From contig CM037880.1 of assembly GCA_021292165.1 (NCBI GenBank), positions 142,292,564-142,356,563 on the forward strand: a stretch of 64,000 bases of DNA. The letters are read 5' to 3'. The notes below the pieces were generated by a model. It had not been told where the DNA came from and did no database searches. It saw only the letters and a program-made list of their open reading frames with translations. Below are positions 21,001 through 36,000 of the stretch, one piece after another. Source of the stretch: Shinisaurus crocodilurus. Lineage: Eukaryota > Chordata > Lepidosauria > Squamata > Shinisauridae. The number at the start of each line of letters is the position of its first letter. The first letter of the stretch is position 1. The position numbers and the translations under genes are program-made.

Positions 21001-24000
21001 TTACAAGATAAATTGCCTATGATGTTTTGCCACTAAAAATGGATCCAAATTTTCTGTAGCATTAGAACAGCACATTATTTTTTAAAAAGTTATTAAAGGG
21101 CAATATCCTATATTGTTGCTGTGCCTCCACTAGCTCTGTTATGCTAGTGTAATGGACCGCTAGCGCAACAGGAACTAGTGTTTCCTTAAATAAGCTTTTC
21201 ACAGAGGAATTTACAGAAGAAAGTTTTGAAGGTGCAACTGCTGCAGCAGTCAAGCTGGAACTGAGTGAGAAGGCAGGGACCATGCCCCTTTGAGCACGCA
21301 CCATGAGAGCTGGGGTAAAGGTCTCACACCAAAAAACTCATCACCACTAAGCTCTATGAATTCCAGACACTGCTCTGCATAGGTGTAGAACCCATATGTG
21401 AGACTGCACAGAGGCCATGAAGAGCCACCTCTTATTCAGTAAAATATTGAATCTATCTTCTGAAGTATTTATTTGTAAATAAGTTTCTTTCAATTACACT
21501 GATTAAGTGTAATTGAAAATAGCACCCTTGGAGTGCTCAAGGGAGCAAGAAGACTGCTCCCGCCCCCCCAGTATGTTATTCATTGATCCAGTACTACAAA
21601 CGTTACTCTGATCGAAAAGACTCTTATATGCTGGCATGCAGGGTGCTTTATTCAGAATACACACATCCCTCAATACCAGCTGACTGGACACTGATAAAGC
21701 CAACTAAGCTGAACATTTGTTTGGCTCTTTGAAACAGTCTAATTAGCACAGGAGGACTGTATGTACAACCCTGGATGCTGAATATGGGGATTAAATGAAG
21801 CGAGTGCACAATAATTTTTGTGCAAAGCAGGAACAGACACAGAAGGATCATCCTTGAAGGATTGGTGTTAACTCTGGAAACTATTTATTTTATAGAGTAC
21901 CGAAGGCAGATTTATATATTGCTCATTATGGCTGCAACCCAAAGAAACAATGTATGCACAAGAAACCCTCTTTCAGGGTTTTTTCCTCCATTACTCCAAA
22001 AGAAGAAAGCTCCTCTTCAGCTCAGTAGGTTGCCCCTTTGGCAATGAAAGCTGCCATAGAGAAAATGTCAAAAGAAGCGCTGGCTGTGCGTGGAGTGTAT
22101 TTGTTTATTTCCCACTTTACTAGATGCAGCACCCAAGGGACTATACAATAGTGATAATAAAAATGCAACAAAACATTTTAAAAAATCAACAGTAAAATAG
22201 CATTCTAATTAATAACCTTTTTGATCATGGGTAATTTTCTACAATCTTTCATTCACTTTTTGCAATCTGGTATTTTCAAAATGCAACTAGAGCATTAAAA
22301 ACTAGGAAATTGGGTGGGGAAAGGTTTCAACAGCAGATGGCTTACAACATGGATAAATTATTTGAATTGTAGATAAAATATACACCTAAAAGATGACAAA
22401 GTTGGTGCCAGGCAAGTTTCCCTGAGGAGAACTGTAACTTGAACTGATGGTGACCGTCACTATTTCATGGCAGTTGCTTCAGCTGGACCCTTCTTCCTCA
22501 CCTCCTGACTTTCCCTTCTCACCAGCAAGAGTTATGGATAGTCAGGTGCCACTGGTAGTGAAAGCTAGAGCTGCAGCAGCACAGGATTTTTAAAGGGAAA
22601 ATGGAAGATGATATACATTGGGAAGAATCCTGAGCTCCAGCAGTATAGCCTGACCTGCAGAGTTACACAGTAAGAGATCTGGAGTTCATCTGCAGGGGCA
22701 GGGCCCGGTACGTCTTGAATGCAGACCAAACTGGAAGCCATCAATTTGGCATCCCAGTTGTATACCAAGTATGAGTGATGCCACAGATCACAGCAATGGT
22801 AACACATACAGTCTGTCATTGCTAGTGGTTGGTGGCAGAGAAAGCTTGGTTACCTCTCTGCTTCTAGTGCCACAGCAGTCCCTTGCCTGATGGCAGCCAT
22901 TGAGTGCTATCTGGGATGTTATTTGTACTGCCTTGCCTTCAAATAGTCAGAGATCAAAAGAATATACTCTGTATCATACATGCTGCAGGGTTGAAGCAAA
23001 AAGAATGCAGCCTTGTACAGTACTCTCAAGTCCCCCAGGGCTTGGGAGAGAAATAGTGCAAAGGGGGCTTGAGAGCTACAGTATGGAATTTTTCATTCTT
23101 GTGTTTTGTAGAAATTCAGATGCCTCTGAAACAGAGCCCTTCTTAACCATGGATGTTTTGAAGAACTGTGGTGTAGACTGCCACACTGCTGGACACAAGC
23201 ACTTTTAAACTACACAAGTTCTTGACTGTTTGAAAATCAGGACACAAAAGTTATGCCTACAGGAGAAGTTCTTTGTAGGCATATAATCATTCTTTGTATC
23301 CCGGTCTTATAGTGCAATAAGACATCAGTTAATCTTGTTAACAAAATGTGACTAGTTTAAGAATATAATTATTAATCCAATCTCCAAGTTACCCACCCCT
23401 GCTGTAGGAAAAACATAATTTATACTAGGCAGATAGGAGAAAGCCATTCTGCCCTTTCCACTTGTCATTTATACTGCTTATGTACATATTTTTTTAAAAT
23501 AGCAGTTTTTGGAATCTGTCTCTGGCATTAATTGGAACTTACAGTTATCTTGGAAAGCAGTAAAAGAAAATAAGAAAATGTGATAGCCCTTACCTGGAGA
23601 TTAATTTGTAATAACCTACTAGATACAGAGTAAATAGAAATCAAATTGGGTAGTGTTATCTAGTAGTGTGAGGGCTGGATACAGTTCTCCCTTAGGAAAA
23701 AAAAATCTCTGTAGAAGAAGAAGATTTCAATGGCATATTCCTATCTGTCTCTCTTCACCAGTTCTATGATTTCCCTTCTGGGCACTTAAGTACAGTGTCT
23801 TCTGTAGCAGCTTTAAAAGTACACAAGGGTGGTTGAGTGCTTTAAAATGAAAAAAGGTACGCACAAGTCTTTAATAAATCAATGACTGGGCAAAAAGAAA
23901 ACCTACTTAATAGTATGTACTTAAAAGGCATATTAAAATGTAATTCTGAAATTGGCCTTGAAATAAAACAGAAGAAAATTGTATGGTTACAAGTAACAAA

Positions 24001-27000
24001 CAGAAGCAGATACTTACTAAAGTGTATTTTGAATCTAAACAAATCCACAGCATTGTGTTTTATTTAAACCTGACATTCATGTTTAAAATTGGTCTGGAAG
24101 AGAAATACAAAAGGCAAAAAACTGCGGGCAGTGCCCAATTTGACATTACCACTAACGTGAATTACGTTGTGCAAGCGTAAGTGACCTTCAGCGCAACACC
24201 AATAGCATTTGCTGGCATGACTGTTTTTCTGGGGAAATCCATCACACCAGCAAATCCTATTGGTGTTGTGCAGGAAGTCACTTACATTAGTGCAACATAA
24301 TTTATGTTAGTGGTAGTGTCGAATTAGATACTGTCCACAGTAAGTTTTTTGTACGTAAGTTATTATGACAGCTTTAATAAATATTAGGAATTAAAAGTGA
24401 CATTCCACCACATTTCAGTTTAACCTATGAATATAACCTGGCACCAAGAGGAAAATATATTTTGGATTATTTGTTCAGAAGCCTGGTCACATCTTAGTGC
24501 CACACAAAACTTGAAAGTCATCTGAGTGCTATCTGTTCACGTACCTGAATAAGGAATGCTCCCCATGGACTGGTAGAGTAAGGGGAGGAGCTGGTGGCTG
24601 AATATACAGTGACTGGCTAGAATTCTGAGATCCTTTCCTAATTAGTTTTCCAGTGTTGGGATCATAAAGCCGAACTTCAGGACCAGGCTGACACTTTGGA
24701 TGAATGGGAGTTGGATGGAAAAGAGCAGTCTGGAAAGCACTGTGTATATCTGGAAACATGGCAGGACTATTCTCTCTGTTAGATGAAATATTTAAAAGAT
24801 TTACGTTAGTAATCCACTTCTCCCATTCCTTAAAGGATACATAGCAGTCTTGAGCTTGTAAAAGAAACTGATCTGAAACCTAGTACAGCATAAATATGTA
24901 GAAGCTCCGAAGACGATCGAACACAGGTTAGAGCTGCATCTTCAGCCTACCAGGTGGCGGTGAAGGAAGCAAAAAAGAATTTCTGTGTTGCCTCCATTGT
25001 GTCTGCAGAGTGCTGCCCCCGGAGGCTGTTCCAAATGGTCCGGAGTCTGGTCGGTCTAGTCGCTCCGGACCCGATGGAACAGTCTAAAGCTTCCTGTGAA
25101 GCCTTAGCAAAGCACTTCACAGATAAAATTGATCGGATTAGGAGTGGGATTTCGTGCGTCGTGGACACAGGGAGTGAGCGGGAGGAGGCCAATGGCAGAC
25201 CGGTTTTGTGGGATTGGTTCCAGCTTCTTCCTTCTGATGAAGTGGACAAGGTGCTCTCATCCGTGAGGCCTACCACCTGCTTGCTCGATCCTTGCCCTCA
25301 GCCCTTAAGGAGGCAGTAATAAGACCGCTTCTAAAGAAGCCCTCCTTGGATCCCCAAGATCTGAACAACTTCCGCCCAGTCTCCAATTTGCCATTTCTGG
25401 GCAAGGTGATCAAGCAAGTGGTGGGGGCTCAGTTGAAGTCACACTTGGATGAAGCCGATTACTTAGATCCATGCCAGTCAGGGCTTCAGGCCTGGACATG
25501 GGACGGAGACGGCCTTGGTCGCCTTGGTGGATGATATGAGGAGGGCTTTGGATAGGGGCGAATGCTCCTTTCTAATCCTCCTTGATCTCTCAGCGGCTTT
25601 TGATACTGTTGACCACGGTATCCTCCTGGACCGCCTGGAGGGGTTGGGCATGGGAGGCACTATATTGCAGTGGTTCCAGTCCTTCCTCTCTGGAAGGTAC
25701 CAGAGGGTAGTTCTTGGGGAGGAAGCTTCGGACTCTCGGCCGCTCACTTGTGGGGTGCCGCAGGGTTCCATCCTCTCCCCGATGTTATTTAACATCTACC
25801 TAAAGCCGCTGGGAGCTATCATCAGGAGGTTTGGGGTGCGGTCTCATCAGTATGCGGATGACATGCAGCTCTACCTCTCTTTCAAGTCCTTACCAAGGTT
25901 GGCCATTGAGACCCTGTCCAAGTACCTGGAGTCAGTGGGTGGCTGGATGGGAAGGAACATGCTGAAACTGAACCCCGACAAGACCGAGGTACTTCTGGTG
26001 AGGGACAAGGGGAGGTTAGGGGATGTTGACCTGGTGCTGAATGGGGTACATTTGCCCCTGAAGGACCAGGTTTGCAGCTTGGGGGTCATTCTAGACTCCC
26101 ACAGCTGTCCATGGAAGCTCAGGTGTCAGCTGTGAGTCGGGCGGCGCTGTATCAACTCCACCTGGTAGGCACCCCTACCTTCCTAATCATCTGCTCCCAT
26201 CAGTGGTTCATGCCTTGGTCTCCTCCCGCCTAGACTACTGTAATGTGCTCTACGTGGGATTACCCTGGAAGACGGTTCAGAAGCTACAGCTGGTACAGAA
26301 CGCGGCGGCTCGCCTGGTTAAAGGCAGCCACCGGTGGGATCACATCACTCCAGTGCTCAAGGAGCTGCACTGGCTACCAGTTGCTTGCCGAGCCGAATTC
26401 AAGGTGTGGGTTTTGACCTTTAAAACCCTATACGGCTCCGGTCCAGGTTATCTCAAGGAGCATCTCCAGCAACACCAAGTAGGCCACTCAACAAGATCTG
26501 CCACAGACGGCCTTCTCCTTGTCCCTTCAGCCAGAGCAGCTAGACTGGTGGGGACTAGGAAGAGGGCCTTTTCTGTGGCGGCCCTGATACTGTGGAACTC
26601 TCTCGCGAGTGACCTCCACCATGCCCCCTCTCTGCTGAGCTTCCGCCACTCACTAAAAACATGGCTGTTCAGGCAGGAATATGGGGTGGGCTAAGATTTA
26701 AAATTTTATACTGTTTTAAATGTATTTTATTCTGTATTTTATCATGTTGTACATCACCCAGAGTGACTGGCTTGCCGGCCAGATGGGCGATCCATAAACG
26801 CAACAAATAAATAAATAAATGTAAACATAATGGAAATATATTCAGAAGCAATGCAAACATTTGCAAATGTTGTATTGTTGAGTTTTGCTCCACCAAATCA
26901 ACAAGTATTTCACCTCTAAATCAAAATTTTAAAAAGGTCAAGTTCCTTACTCAATTTTGCAATTGGGACAATTTCATAATGCATGGTTAATTTCAGAAGA

Positions 27001-30000
27001 GTGACACTGAATCACATACACAAGGTATTTAAAAAGGGAAAGAAAAACTGTGCAAAAGAGAACAAAGACATTCTAGTTTTAGTTTTAGAAGTCATCACCC
27101 AAAGAAAGTTGATATGCTATTCACTGTTTTTTATAACTTTTATTAACCATTTATAACTACTGCTAACTTTTACAAATATTTACACCATAACATTTTCTTA
27201 ACAGTAGCTGCCATATGATTAACTATTAGACTGAACTATATACTCTCCCTCTGCTGATGTATAAATCTGCATTTTAATGGCTCTCATTATCTCCAAAGAT
27301 TTCCACATCTTTAGCTCAGCTGCGAAATAGCAATTATTTCCACAAGAATTCAATCTTGTTCATCAGATTTTACCAAACCCAACAAAACTTGTTATTTACA
27401 TTAAATAAGACCAAACTAATTTTTCAAACTACCGAAAACATGGCCACATTGTTTTGAAATTATGGACCTGGTTTGAAGAATCTTTGCTTTGGTCTTGTAA
27501 AACATAATTAATAAAGCTAAAAATAAAGCCCCACCCATTCAAGAAAACTGAAATCTTTAACCAATGCAGCCAGGTCCTTCTATGCCTCTGGTTCAACACC
27601 TCAGACCAATATTACAGTTTTCTAACTCTATCTATCTATCTATCTATCTAAGCCTTGGACACTTCCAACGGTGACTGCAAGCCAGACAGTCCCACCCCAG
27701 AAGTGCTAGCTTCAGTACTTGAACCTGCTTGAGATTAATTCAGAGCTGGATGGGTTGTTAGGCAATGACTGGTGGTTCAAACTTCTTAAACAAGGAGTGA
27801 AAAATTCCATCAGCCCACCAGTCTAACGCTCTTGCCTGCACTCCCCCCCCTCCACCCAACATTGCACAATTCCATTCCAGAGTACTGTGCCTTTAAATTC
27901 CTCATCCATCCAACTTGTGGGGTTGGGCTCCAACTGTTATAAGGCCTGCTTGATTCATTTAAAGAAGGGGTGCACAACCTGCAGCCCCCACAAAGCCTGT
28001 GGTGCGGCCCCCATGGGTGCCCGGTCCCCATGGGTGCCCTGCCCCCCCCACTGCCACCACTACTAGTGGCACGGTGATCTACAAGGAGATCAGTGTGGAT
28101 GGGAGAGGTGAAAGCCTCTACCAATCCCGCTCCCCTAATCCCAATTCTGAGATAGCTGTTTTCTTGCTCCTAGCAGCAGCAGCAGAGAAACAGCAACTTC
28201 CAAGGAGACAGCTGGGGTATGGGGGAGGCTGTCATTCCCATCACCTGCCAGCAATCCCTAGATCTCAGTGGGCGGGGAGGGGAGGTTTAAAATTCCCATT
28301 CTTGCACACTGATGGGTACTCATCCCTTGAGTAACTATTACCTTGCTACCTAGCTCCTCAATGTGACAATTCCGGTAATCCTGATGGGCACCTTCTATTT
28401 GTTGCCTTTGGCAGCCTGTTCAGCCATTTGAGGCTCTGGGATCCCATCTCAAATACTACATGTATTATCTTATTTTAATAACTTGTATCCTACTTTTCTC
28501 CACATATGGAGCCAAAACAGCTCACAAAGTTAAAGTAAATTCAAGTACAAAATACAAAAAAGCAGCAGCAACAAAAAAGCCATGTCAACTACATGACACT
28601 ACCATTCTGCACCTAGCTACATTCTCCAAATTATTGTGCCATTACTGCTATAATTACCAAATCACATTTTGGCCATAAAGAGGCCTGCAAGCCAATCCCA
28701 TTAACAATCAAAAAGAGACAAATCAGTTTAATTCAAGCAAGATTAAGAGCAAAACAATAATTAATGAAAACCATACAAATGAGGCAGCTCTAGGAACACA
28801 GCAAAACTCCTCTCTTTCTCCCCTCCCCCATACATACATACTTCTCAAACCCTAAACTAGAATGTTTTTCACAACTTCCCAGAGTACAGGCCAAATAAGC
28901 CTCATGGGGGAGGCCATCATGACAGAGTGCACCCTGCTCACTGTCACCAGCCGAAAAACTGAGTCACTTTGAGCCAGAACCTCATTAGCTATTCTAAGAT
29001 TACAAGGGAGGTAGATTCCCATAGTGTGTCCTGTACAGGATCCTAGACCTAGATGATAAAAGATTTTTTGAAAAGCAAGTATCAGCATCTTCAAGTGTGC
29101 CTAAAAGCTAATTTGGAGCAACTGAAGCTGTATATACTCAACTATAAGTCGGCCCTAACATAAGTCGAGGCACCTAATTTCACCCCCCAAAACTGGGAAA
29201 ACTTATTGCCCCCAGTATGAGTATAGGGTGGGAAATTAATAGAGGGTAGATCCCGCGCCCACACCCAGCACCCCCCACCCCCTTACCTGCCACCCAATGC
29301 CGCCGAAGCCCGCATGCCAAGCCCCCCAGGACCCCCGCCGCCCCCCAGACCACCCCCCCCCCCCCGTACCTGCAAACACTGCCGCGAGCCCCGCCCCACG
29401 CCAAAGCCCCCCCAGGACCCCCACCGCACCCCCAAACACCCCACGCCACCCCCACGCCACCCAGACACCCCACCCACACCCGTACCGAACAAGCAGCCGC
29501 CGCAGCCCTCCCCCGCCGAAGCTGCGCCGAAGGCCCCCAGACACCCTCATGCCACACCAAACACCCCCATGCCTACAGACCCCCACACTTTACACCCGCT
29601 GCCGCCGAAGCCACGGCCGGGGCTTCGGCGGCGGAAGTTGGCAGCAGTGGGGCTTTGGCGGCGGGAGCAGGTACGGTGACGGGGGGTGTCGGGGGGTGGC
29701 ATGGGGGTGTCTGGGGGTGTTTGGGGGTGGCATGAGGGTGTCTGGGGGGCTTCGGCGCGGCTTCGGCGGGGGAGGGGCTGCGGCGGCGGCGGGTGCAGGT
29801 ACGGGGGTGTGGGTGGGGTGTCTGGGGGTGGTGTGGGGGTGTTTGGGGGTGGCATGGGGGTGTCTGGGGAAGCTGCGGCGTGGCAGCAGCTTCGGCGGGG
29901 GAGGGGCTTCGGCGGCGGCGGGTGCAGGTACGGGGGTGTGGGTGGGGTGTCTGGGGTGGCGTGGAGGTGTTTGGGGGTGGCGTGGGGGTGTCTGGGGAAG

Positions 30001-33000
30001 CTGCGGCACGGCGCGGCTTCGGCAGGGGGAGGGGCTTCAGCGGGAGCGAGGCTTCGGCGGCAGGGAGGCTTTTCGGTGGCAACGGGGCTTCGGTGGCGGG
30101 TGCAGGTAGGGTGGCGTGGGGGGGTGTCTGGGGTGGCGTGGGGGTGTCTGGGGGTGGCGTGGGGGTGTCTGGGGGGGCTTCGGCGTGGCGCGGCTTTGGC
30201 GGGGGAGGGCTTCGGCGGCGGCGGGTGAAGGTACGGGGGTGGGGGTGGGGTGTCTGGGGGTGGCGGCAGGGGTCCTGGGGGTGGAGAGGGGTGCCTGGCA
30301 GGTGCCTTGTGGTGGCGGCGGGGGTCCTGGGGGGGCGCTGACCCACGTATAAGTCGAGGGGGCATTTTTCAGCACAAAAAATGTGCTGAAAAACTAGACT
30401 TATATTTGAATATATACGGTAGGTGTAATGTGGCCTGTCCCAGGCAACTGCATTCCAAATCAATTTCTGAACAGTTTTCAAAAGATAGCCTCACCTAAAG
30501 CTAATTAGAGGTGAACAGGGCATGAACGGTATCTAGGTCACCTTCACAAGAGAAGCCAGTTTGTATACTAACTGAAGTCCTTAAAAGTAAATCCTGACCA
30601 CAGATGCCATCTGAGCCTCGAGTAGAAGAACTGGGTCCAGGAGCACTATCCCTCCTCTACAGGAAGGGCCCCAAGGAAGCATTTTTACCAAGACGGAGAT
30701 TTCCCATTGGATTCTTTTATAACTAAAGAATTTCAGTTATTGGTTAGAGTGTTGGACGGGGACTCAGTAGATCTACCGTATTTTTCGCTCCATAAGACGC
30801 ACTTCCCCCCCTCCAAAAATAGGGGGAAATGTCTGTGCGTCTTATGGAGTGAATATTGTTTAAATTTTTTAATATTTTTTTTAAAATTTTTTACTCCCTT
30901 CTGCTGGTCCGGGGGAAGAGCGGAAGGGTCCTGGGTGGGCGGGGCAAGCTCCCGCCTCTCAGCTGATTCCCCGCGGAACAGCTGATTAAAAAAAATTATT
31001 ATTATTATTTTTAACCTCCTTCTGCTGGTCCGGGGGAAGAGCGGAGGGCTCCTGGGGGGGGCAAGCCCCCACCTCTCAGCTGATTCCCCATGGAACAGCT
31101 GATTCAAAAAAATATTATTATTTTTTTACTTCCTTCTTCTGGTCCGGGGGAAGAGCGGAGGGCTTCTGGGCTGCCAGTCAACCAGTTTTACTCTCCTTTA
31201 ATTCCTAGTCATAGTTGCTGGTTATTTGCTGCTCATTTCGCCTTCTCTATCTTTGCACAGTACTACAGTATAGTGCATTTCCACTTCTCTTATTGCCGCC
31301 GAGCCCGCACAGGTAGGATTGCACTATGCATAAAAACCCTTGTTCCAAGATCACACATTTTTGTACCATTACAGGAGCTTAAAATGAAACATGAATGCAG
31401 TACAGACAAAGTAGAAAATCAGCTGTTGTAAGACAACATCTTACATCTTTGTAATTGGCTACAGCAGTGATGTTGCTTTTATTTTTAAAACAATTTGCTG
31501 GAACCATCTCTTAGAACCGTTTTGTTTTTTTTTTAAACAAGCAATATCCTCCCAAGTCACATAGGTTATTACTAATAGATGAGCTTTGCTGCTCTGTAAA
31601 AGGCACAGTGCATGCAATTTTATTCTTGTGTAAAATAATTATTTTTTAAAGGGCTAAAGGCAAGTTCATCAAGGATCAATGACTAAAGGCACACTCCTAT
31701 AAATGTTTAGACAGAAAAACGGTTTACCATTCCCAGCATAGCTGGCTGGGGAATGCTGGGAGTTGTAAGACTTTTTTTTTCTGTCTAAGACTACAATCCT
31801 ATGCAATTTACACAGAAGCACCAATGAGTAAAATGGAACTTCTGCATAAATACATATAGGACTTTTCCAACATGCACAGTACAATTAATATTCCCTCAAA
31901 TTCTAAATAAAATAACTAATTTCAGTAATCACTAAACATTTGCATTGCCTTGGTAATGATCAATTTGGGGGAGCTTTAATTGATTAAATCTGCATAAATT
32001 TTCAGAATATTTTTTTCCTTGTTTTCTTCCTTTAAAACCTAAGTGCGCCTTACGATCAGGTGCGTCTTATGGAGCAAAAAATATGGTATGTTCTAGTCAA
32101 CACTTGGCTATGAAGCTCACTGGGTGACTTTGAGCCAGTCATTGACCCTCAGCCTAACCTACATCATCATCATCATCATCATCATCGTCGTAAGAAATTC
32201 ATTTTTCAAATTTCAAACCCATTGGGACAATGGGATGGAAAACATACCTACATCTTCTAGTCCTTCAACTCATATTGCTCCATTTGCTGTGCTTTATAAT
32301 TTTTTCTCTAGTATTCCATTTGAAAGCCAGGACACTAAGTTTTATGTACAAGTCTGATTATTCAGGCAAGGTCAAGAATGAAGGAGCCAGCCCTAAGTTA
32401 AGTTAAAGCATTTTTTACCTTTGTGTTTTAAGGTAATCATCCTTCAAGGGAAACAGTTGTTCTTCTACTTTGTCCCAACGTTCCAAGCAGCTCCACAACC
32501 AATCTGGATTTACAATATGGAGATTTTTACAGTTCTGAGCTTGCCGGACTTTTTCTGTGCCTATTTAAACAACCAAACATTAGTGCTCATGATGGAAACA
32601 TTTTTCAATAAATCAATCTATGGGTGAGGTTTACAGGGGATGCCTAAGTTCCACTGATTTCAGCGTAGCATAAGAACACATTTAAAACATGGATTTCAAT
32701 TCAACTTGGATGTTCCTAACTTTCTCAGGGCTGTTCCCATTCTTTTAGAAATCCCTTTTAAAAGCAATTAGTTTTTAATGTGGTAATGACTAGAGATCTG
32801 GAGACTTAACAGCATTAAATCTTTTACAAACCAAGATCCAATTGCAAAGGTAACACAATTCTTTAGCGCAGCCTTACCCAACCTAGTGCTCTCCAGATGT
32901 CTGGGCTGCAACCCTCCTATCAGCCTCAGCCAGAATAGTAAATGGTCGGCAATGGTGGCAGTTGTAGTCAAAAACATCTGGAGGGTATCTGGTTGAGGAA

Positions 33001-36000
33001 GGGTCCTTTAATGCAACAGAGGCATAGCATTTTATTTTGCTGGTGAACCTAGCCAACTACTTACACAATTCCAAATGCCAATTCAGGTAAGAAATACAGC
33101 CCAGGCTAAAGGAGAAATGCCCCCCCCCCCGACCTCTAATATCCTTCAGGATCTCTCCAGTCATTAAATATTGGACTTTTCTTAAAATATTCATGCATAT
33201 AAGTATCTGAATAGCAGTACTGAAGGTGTATTGCATTGTTGGAAGCCGTAGATTCACACAGAGCCATGGTTTGAATCTATGGTTATTGCACAGTTTGGTT
33301 TGGGTCCACTCTGTATTACACTTACCAGCTCGTGCTGCAATAAGGTGGGTTGGTTTATTGGGGTCATCTTCATTCAGTGCTAGGTTTTTTGCAATCTTAG
33401 CTCCAAGTGCAGTAGCGTGATAATACTCACGTGTCTTTTCTATGGAAAAATTTGTTGGGTATAGTCCACTAAATAGTATTGTAACATCTGACAATACTTT
33501 TTGTTTCAGTTCTGGCACTATTTTTCTTATATCTGGAATTTCTTCTGTTTCTTTTCTGACAAATTTATCATACTTTGAATAATAATCCGTGTGCACCCGA
33601 ACAAGAATCTCTTCAAGATATATTAAATGGTCATCGTGGTCTGTATCATCATCATCTTCCTCTTCCTCCATGCTTTGATCTAAAGATTCTCCCACAGTTA
33701 TCCCAGATTGCTCACTGTTTTGAGACTCTGTCTCAGCCTCCTTCTTGTCAACACACCCATTTCCTAGACTACAAAGGCTATCTTGTTCACTCTCTTCATG
33801 CACTTCCAGATCAAATGCCTTGGAATGGGGATTGATGCTAGGTGAGGATACTGGGTCTCCAGAATGGTTTGACTGTCCGTCCTTTTCTACATTAGTATCA
33901 GTTTCCAGAAGCATTGTATTTTCCTCCTGTACAGACTGCTTTGATTTTCTCCAGCTTCTTTTCCCTTCATTTTCACTATCTGAGGCAGAAGAGGATGATG
34001 ATTTCCTAGCATCTAACCCACTGTCACTTTCACTATCACTAGACAATTCAAAGTCCAAATAATTTGTTACTTTGTTTTGAATCTGCTGCTTGCCTATAAT
34101 TGTCCTATTATCATGGTCTGAAGACACATGAGATTCCTTGGCACTCGTCAGATCATTTGTATTAGTAACATCTGTTACATGATCAGGATCACTTATGGAG
34201 TCTCTTACTTTAACTTTATTATTAGAATTCAAATCCCAGGATGAGGTCTCACTGCTGATAGAATTATTGCCATTTACTTCCTTCATAGATTTTCCAGTAC
34301 CATTGCTTTGTTCTTCTATATTTTCAACATTTGTTACTTCTTCAGCATCCTTTGTGACTACAGCTGGATCAGAAGCCTCCGTTAATTTTGAGGAATGATT
34401 TGCTAAATTTAAAAAAAAATCACATATACTTTAAAAAACCAGTCTTTGAAGGTTGCTAAAATCCTTAGAAACAATGAAGAAAACAAAAAATGTATCCCTT
34501 ATTGCCTAACAGTGTAATCCCATACATGCCTCCTCAGAAATAAATCCCATTGAGTACAGTCATGCCTTGGATTGAGAGCATAATTCGTTCCGGAAACGTG
34601 TTTGTAATCCAAAACACTCTTATATCAAAACGAAATTCCCCCAAAAAATTTGTACACAGATTTTTAATTTAAGCCGTACTACAGTACTTGTAATGCAAGA
34701 CGTCGCTTGTATATCAAGTCAAAATTTTTTAAATAAATATTTAAAAATTTGCTTGTCTTGCAAAACGCTCTCAAACCAAGTTACTTGCAATCCAAGGTAT
34801 TACTGTATAGGTAAATCCTATACCAGGTAAGTGGGTACTGTGGCCTAAAAGTTAAAACACTTAAATAATGATAAACATAATTGGATTAAGACAGAAGCCT
34901 GGGATTGTAGGGGATTATTACAACATGCCAAAAGTGACCTAAACAATACAAACAGATATTTGCATCTATCAAAACCACTCTTTCCGTTCTAGTATTCACT
35001 TGGGAAAAAATAAAAATAAAAGATTGTTCCACTTGTAACATGCATTTCTGAGCAATATATAAGCTACTCAAAACCTTACAACATAGCATGGAGATTTAAC
35101 TGGTCCAAGAGTAAAAAAAAGAATAATCTAGCTTGGAGATTTTTGAAAGATATCTGAAACAGTTAAGAACTCATTGATTATTCCAGAGCCACATAAACTG
35201 ACACAATACTTTATTTGTAGTGCAATCCTCTCCATGAGTTATGGCAACTGGAGAAGGGCAGGATTCCAACTAAATCTCTTCTTAACTAAAACAAATTAAT
35301 TGGAATCAGGATCCTATCACAACACAGCACCAGGAATGTACAAGTTACAGCAAGGGAACACAATTATGTATCAAGAAAGCTGGCTGACTCTATATCGCTC
35401 TGCCCCCATATCTACAGAACTATAGCCACCTTCATGTATTACTCATGTACCCGACTAGACCCTCCCCTGGCATCCACACTCAATACAAAGATGTCAGTGG
35501 TGGGGTTAGCCTGGGCATGTGACACTGGAGGCAGAGCCAGAAGCACAGCTCCGCTTCCCAGTCATTGTGTGAAGGGGACTTATAAGTCTACAAGAGCACA
35601 AGTAGGCACAGAAAAGAGCCCTTTGCACAAGTAACAAATAACCAAGCCAACAAAGAAGGAAGGGCAGATGGATCACACTTGTCTTTTCAGACCCTTTTCA
35701 AATACTCTTCCTCAGGACTCCAGACACAAAGACCCATCAGCAACCTCAATTTCATTGCTGCAACTGGGACTGCAAGCTGTAGTAGGCGGTTTCTGTAAAA
35801 TATCAACTTAATTTTCTAATGCCTTAAAAGATCTGATTGGGCATATTTGGTTTAAAATTTTAATTGTTTAATAAATATAAGGGGGGGGAATTAAGGCACT
35901 GAAAACATTAACGTACTAATTTTAGCAAGCCCAAACAGCTGTGCATTATATGTTGCTGCTGTCCACTAAATATATCCGTGATGCTTTAACTTTCACTAAG

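Noticed and set aside
27968..28330. hAT-like element starting GGGGTGCACAACCTGCAGCC
   Set aside because: Only one candidate end; no inverted partner or 8-bp duplication found.
33057..33325. Continuation of the large CTDP1 frame past 33326
   Set aside because: A consensus donor (GTAAGT) and exact phase fit to the next BRCT exon show this is intron read-through.
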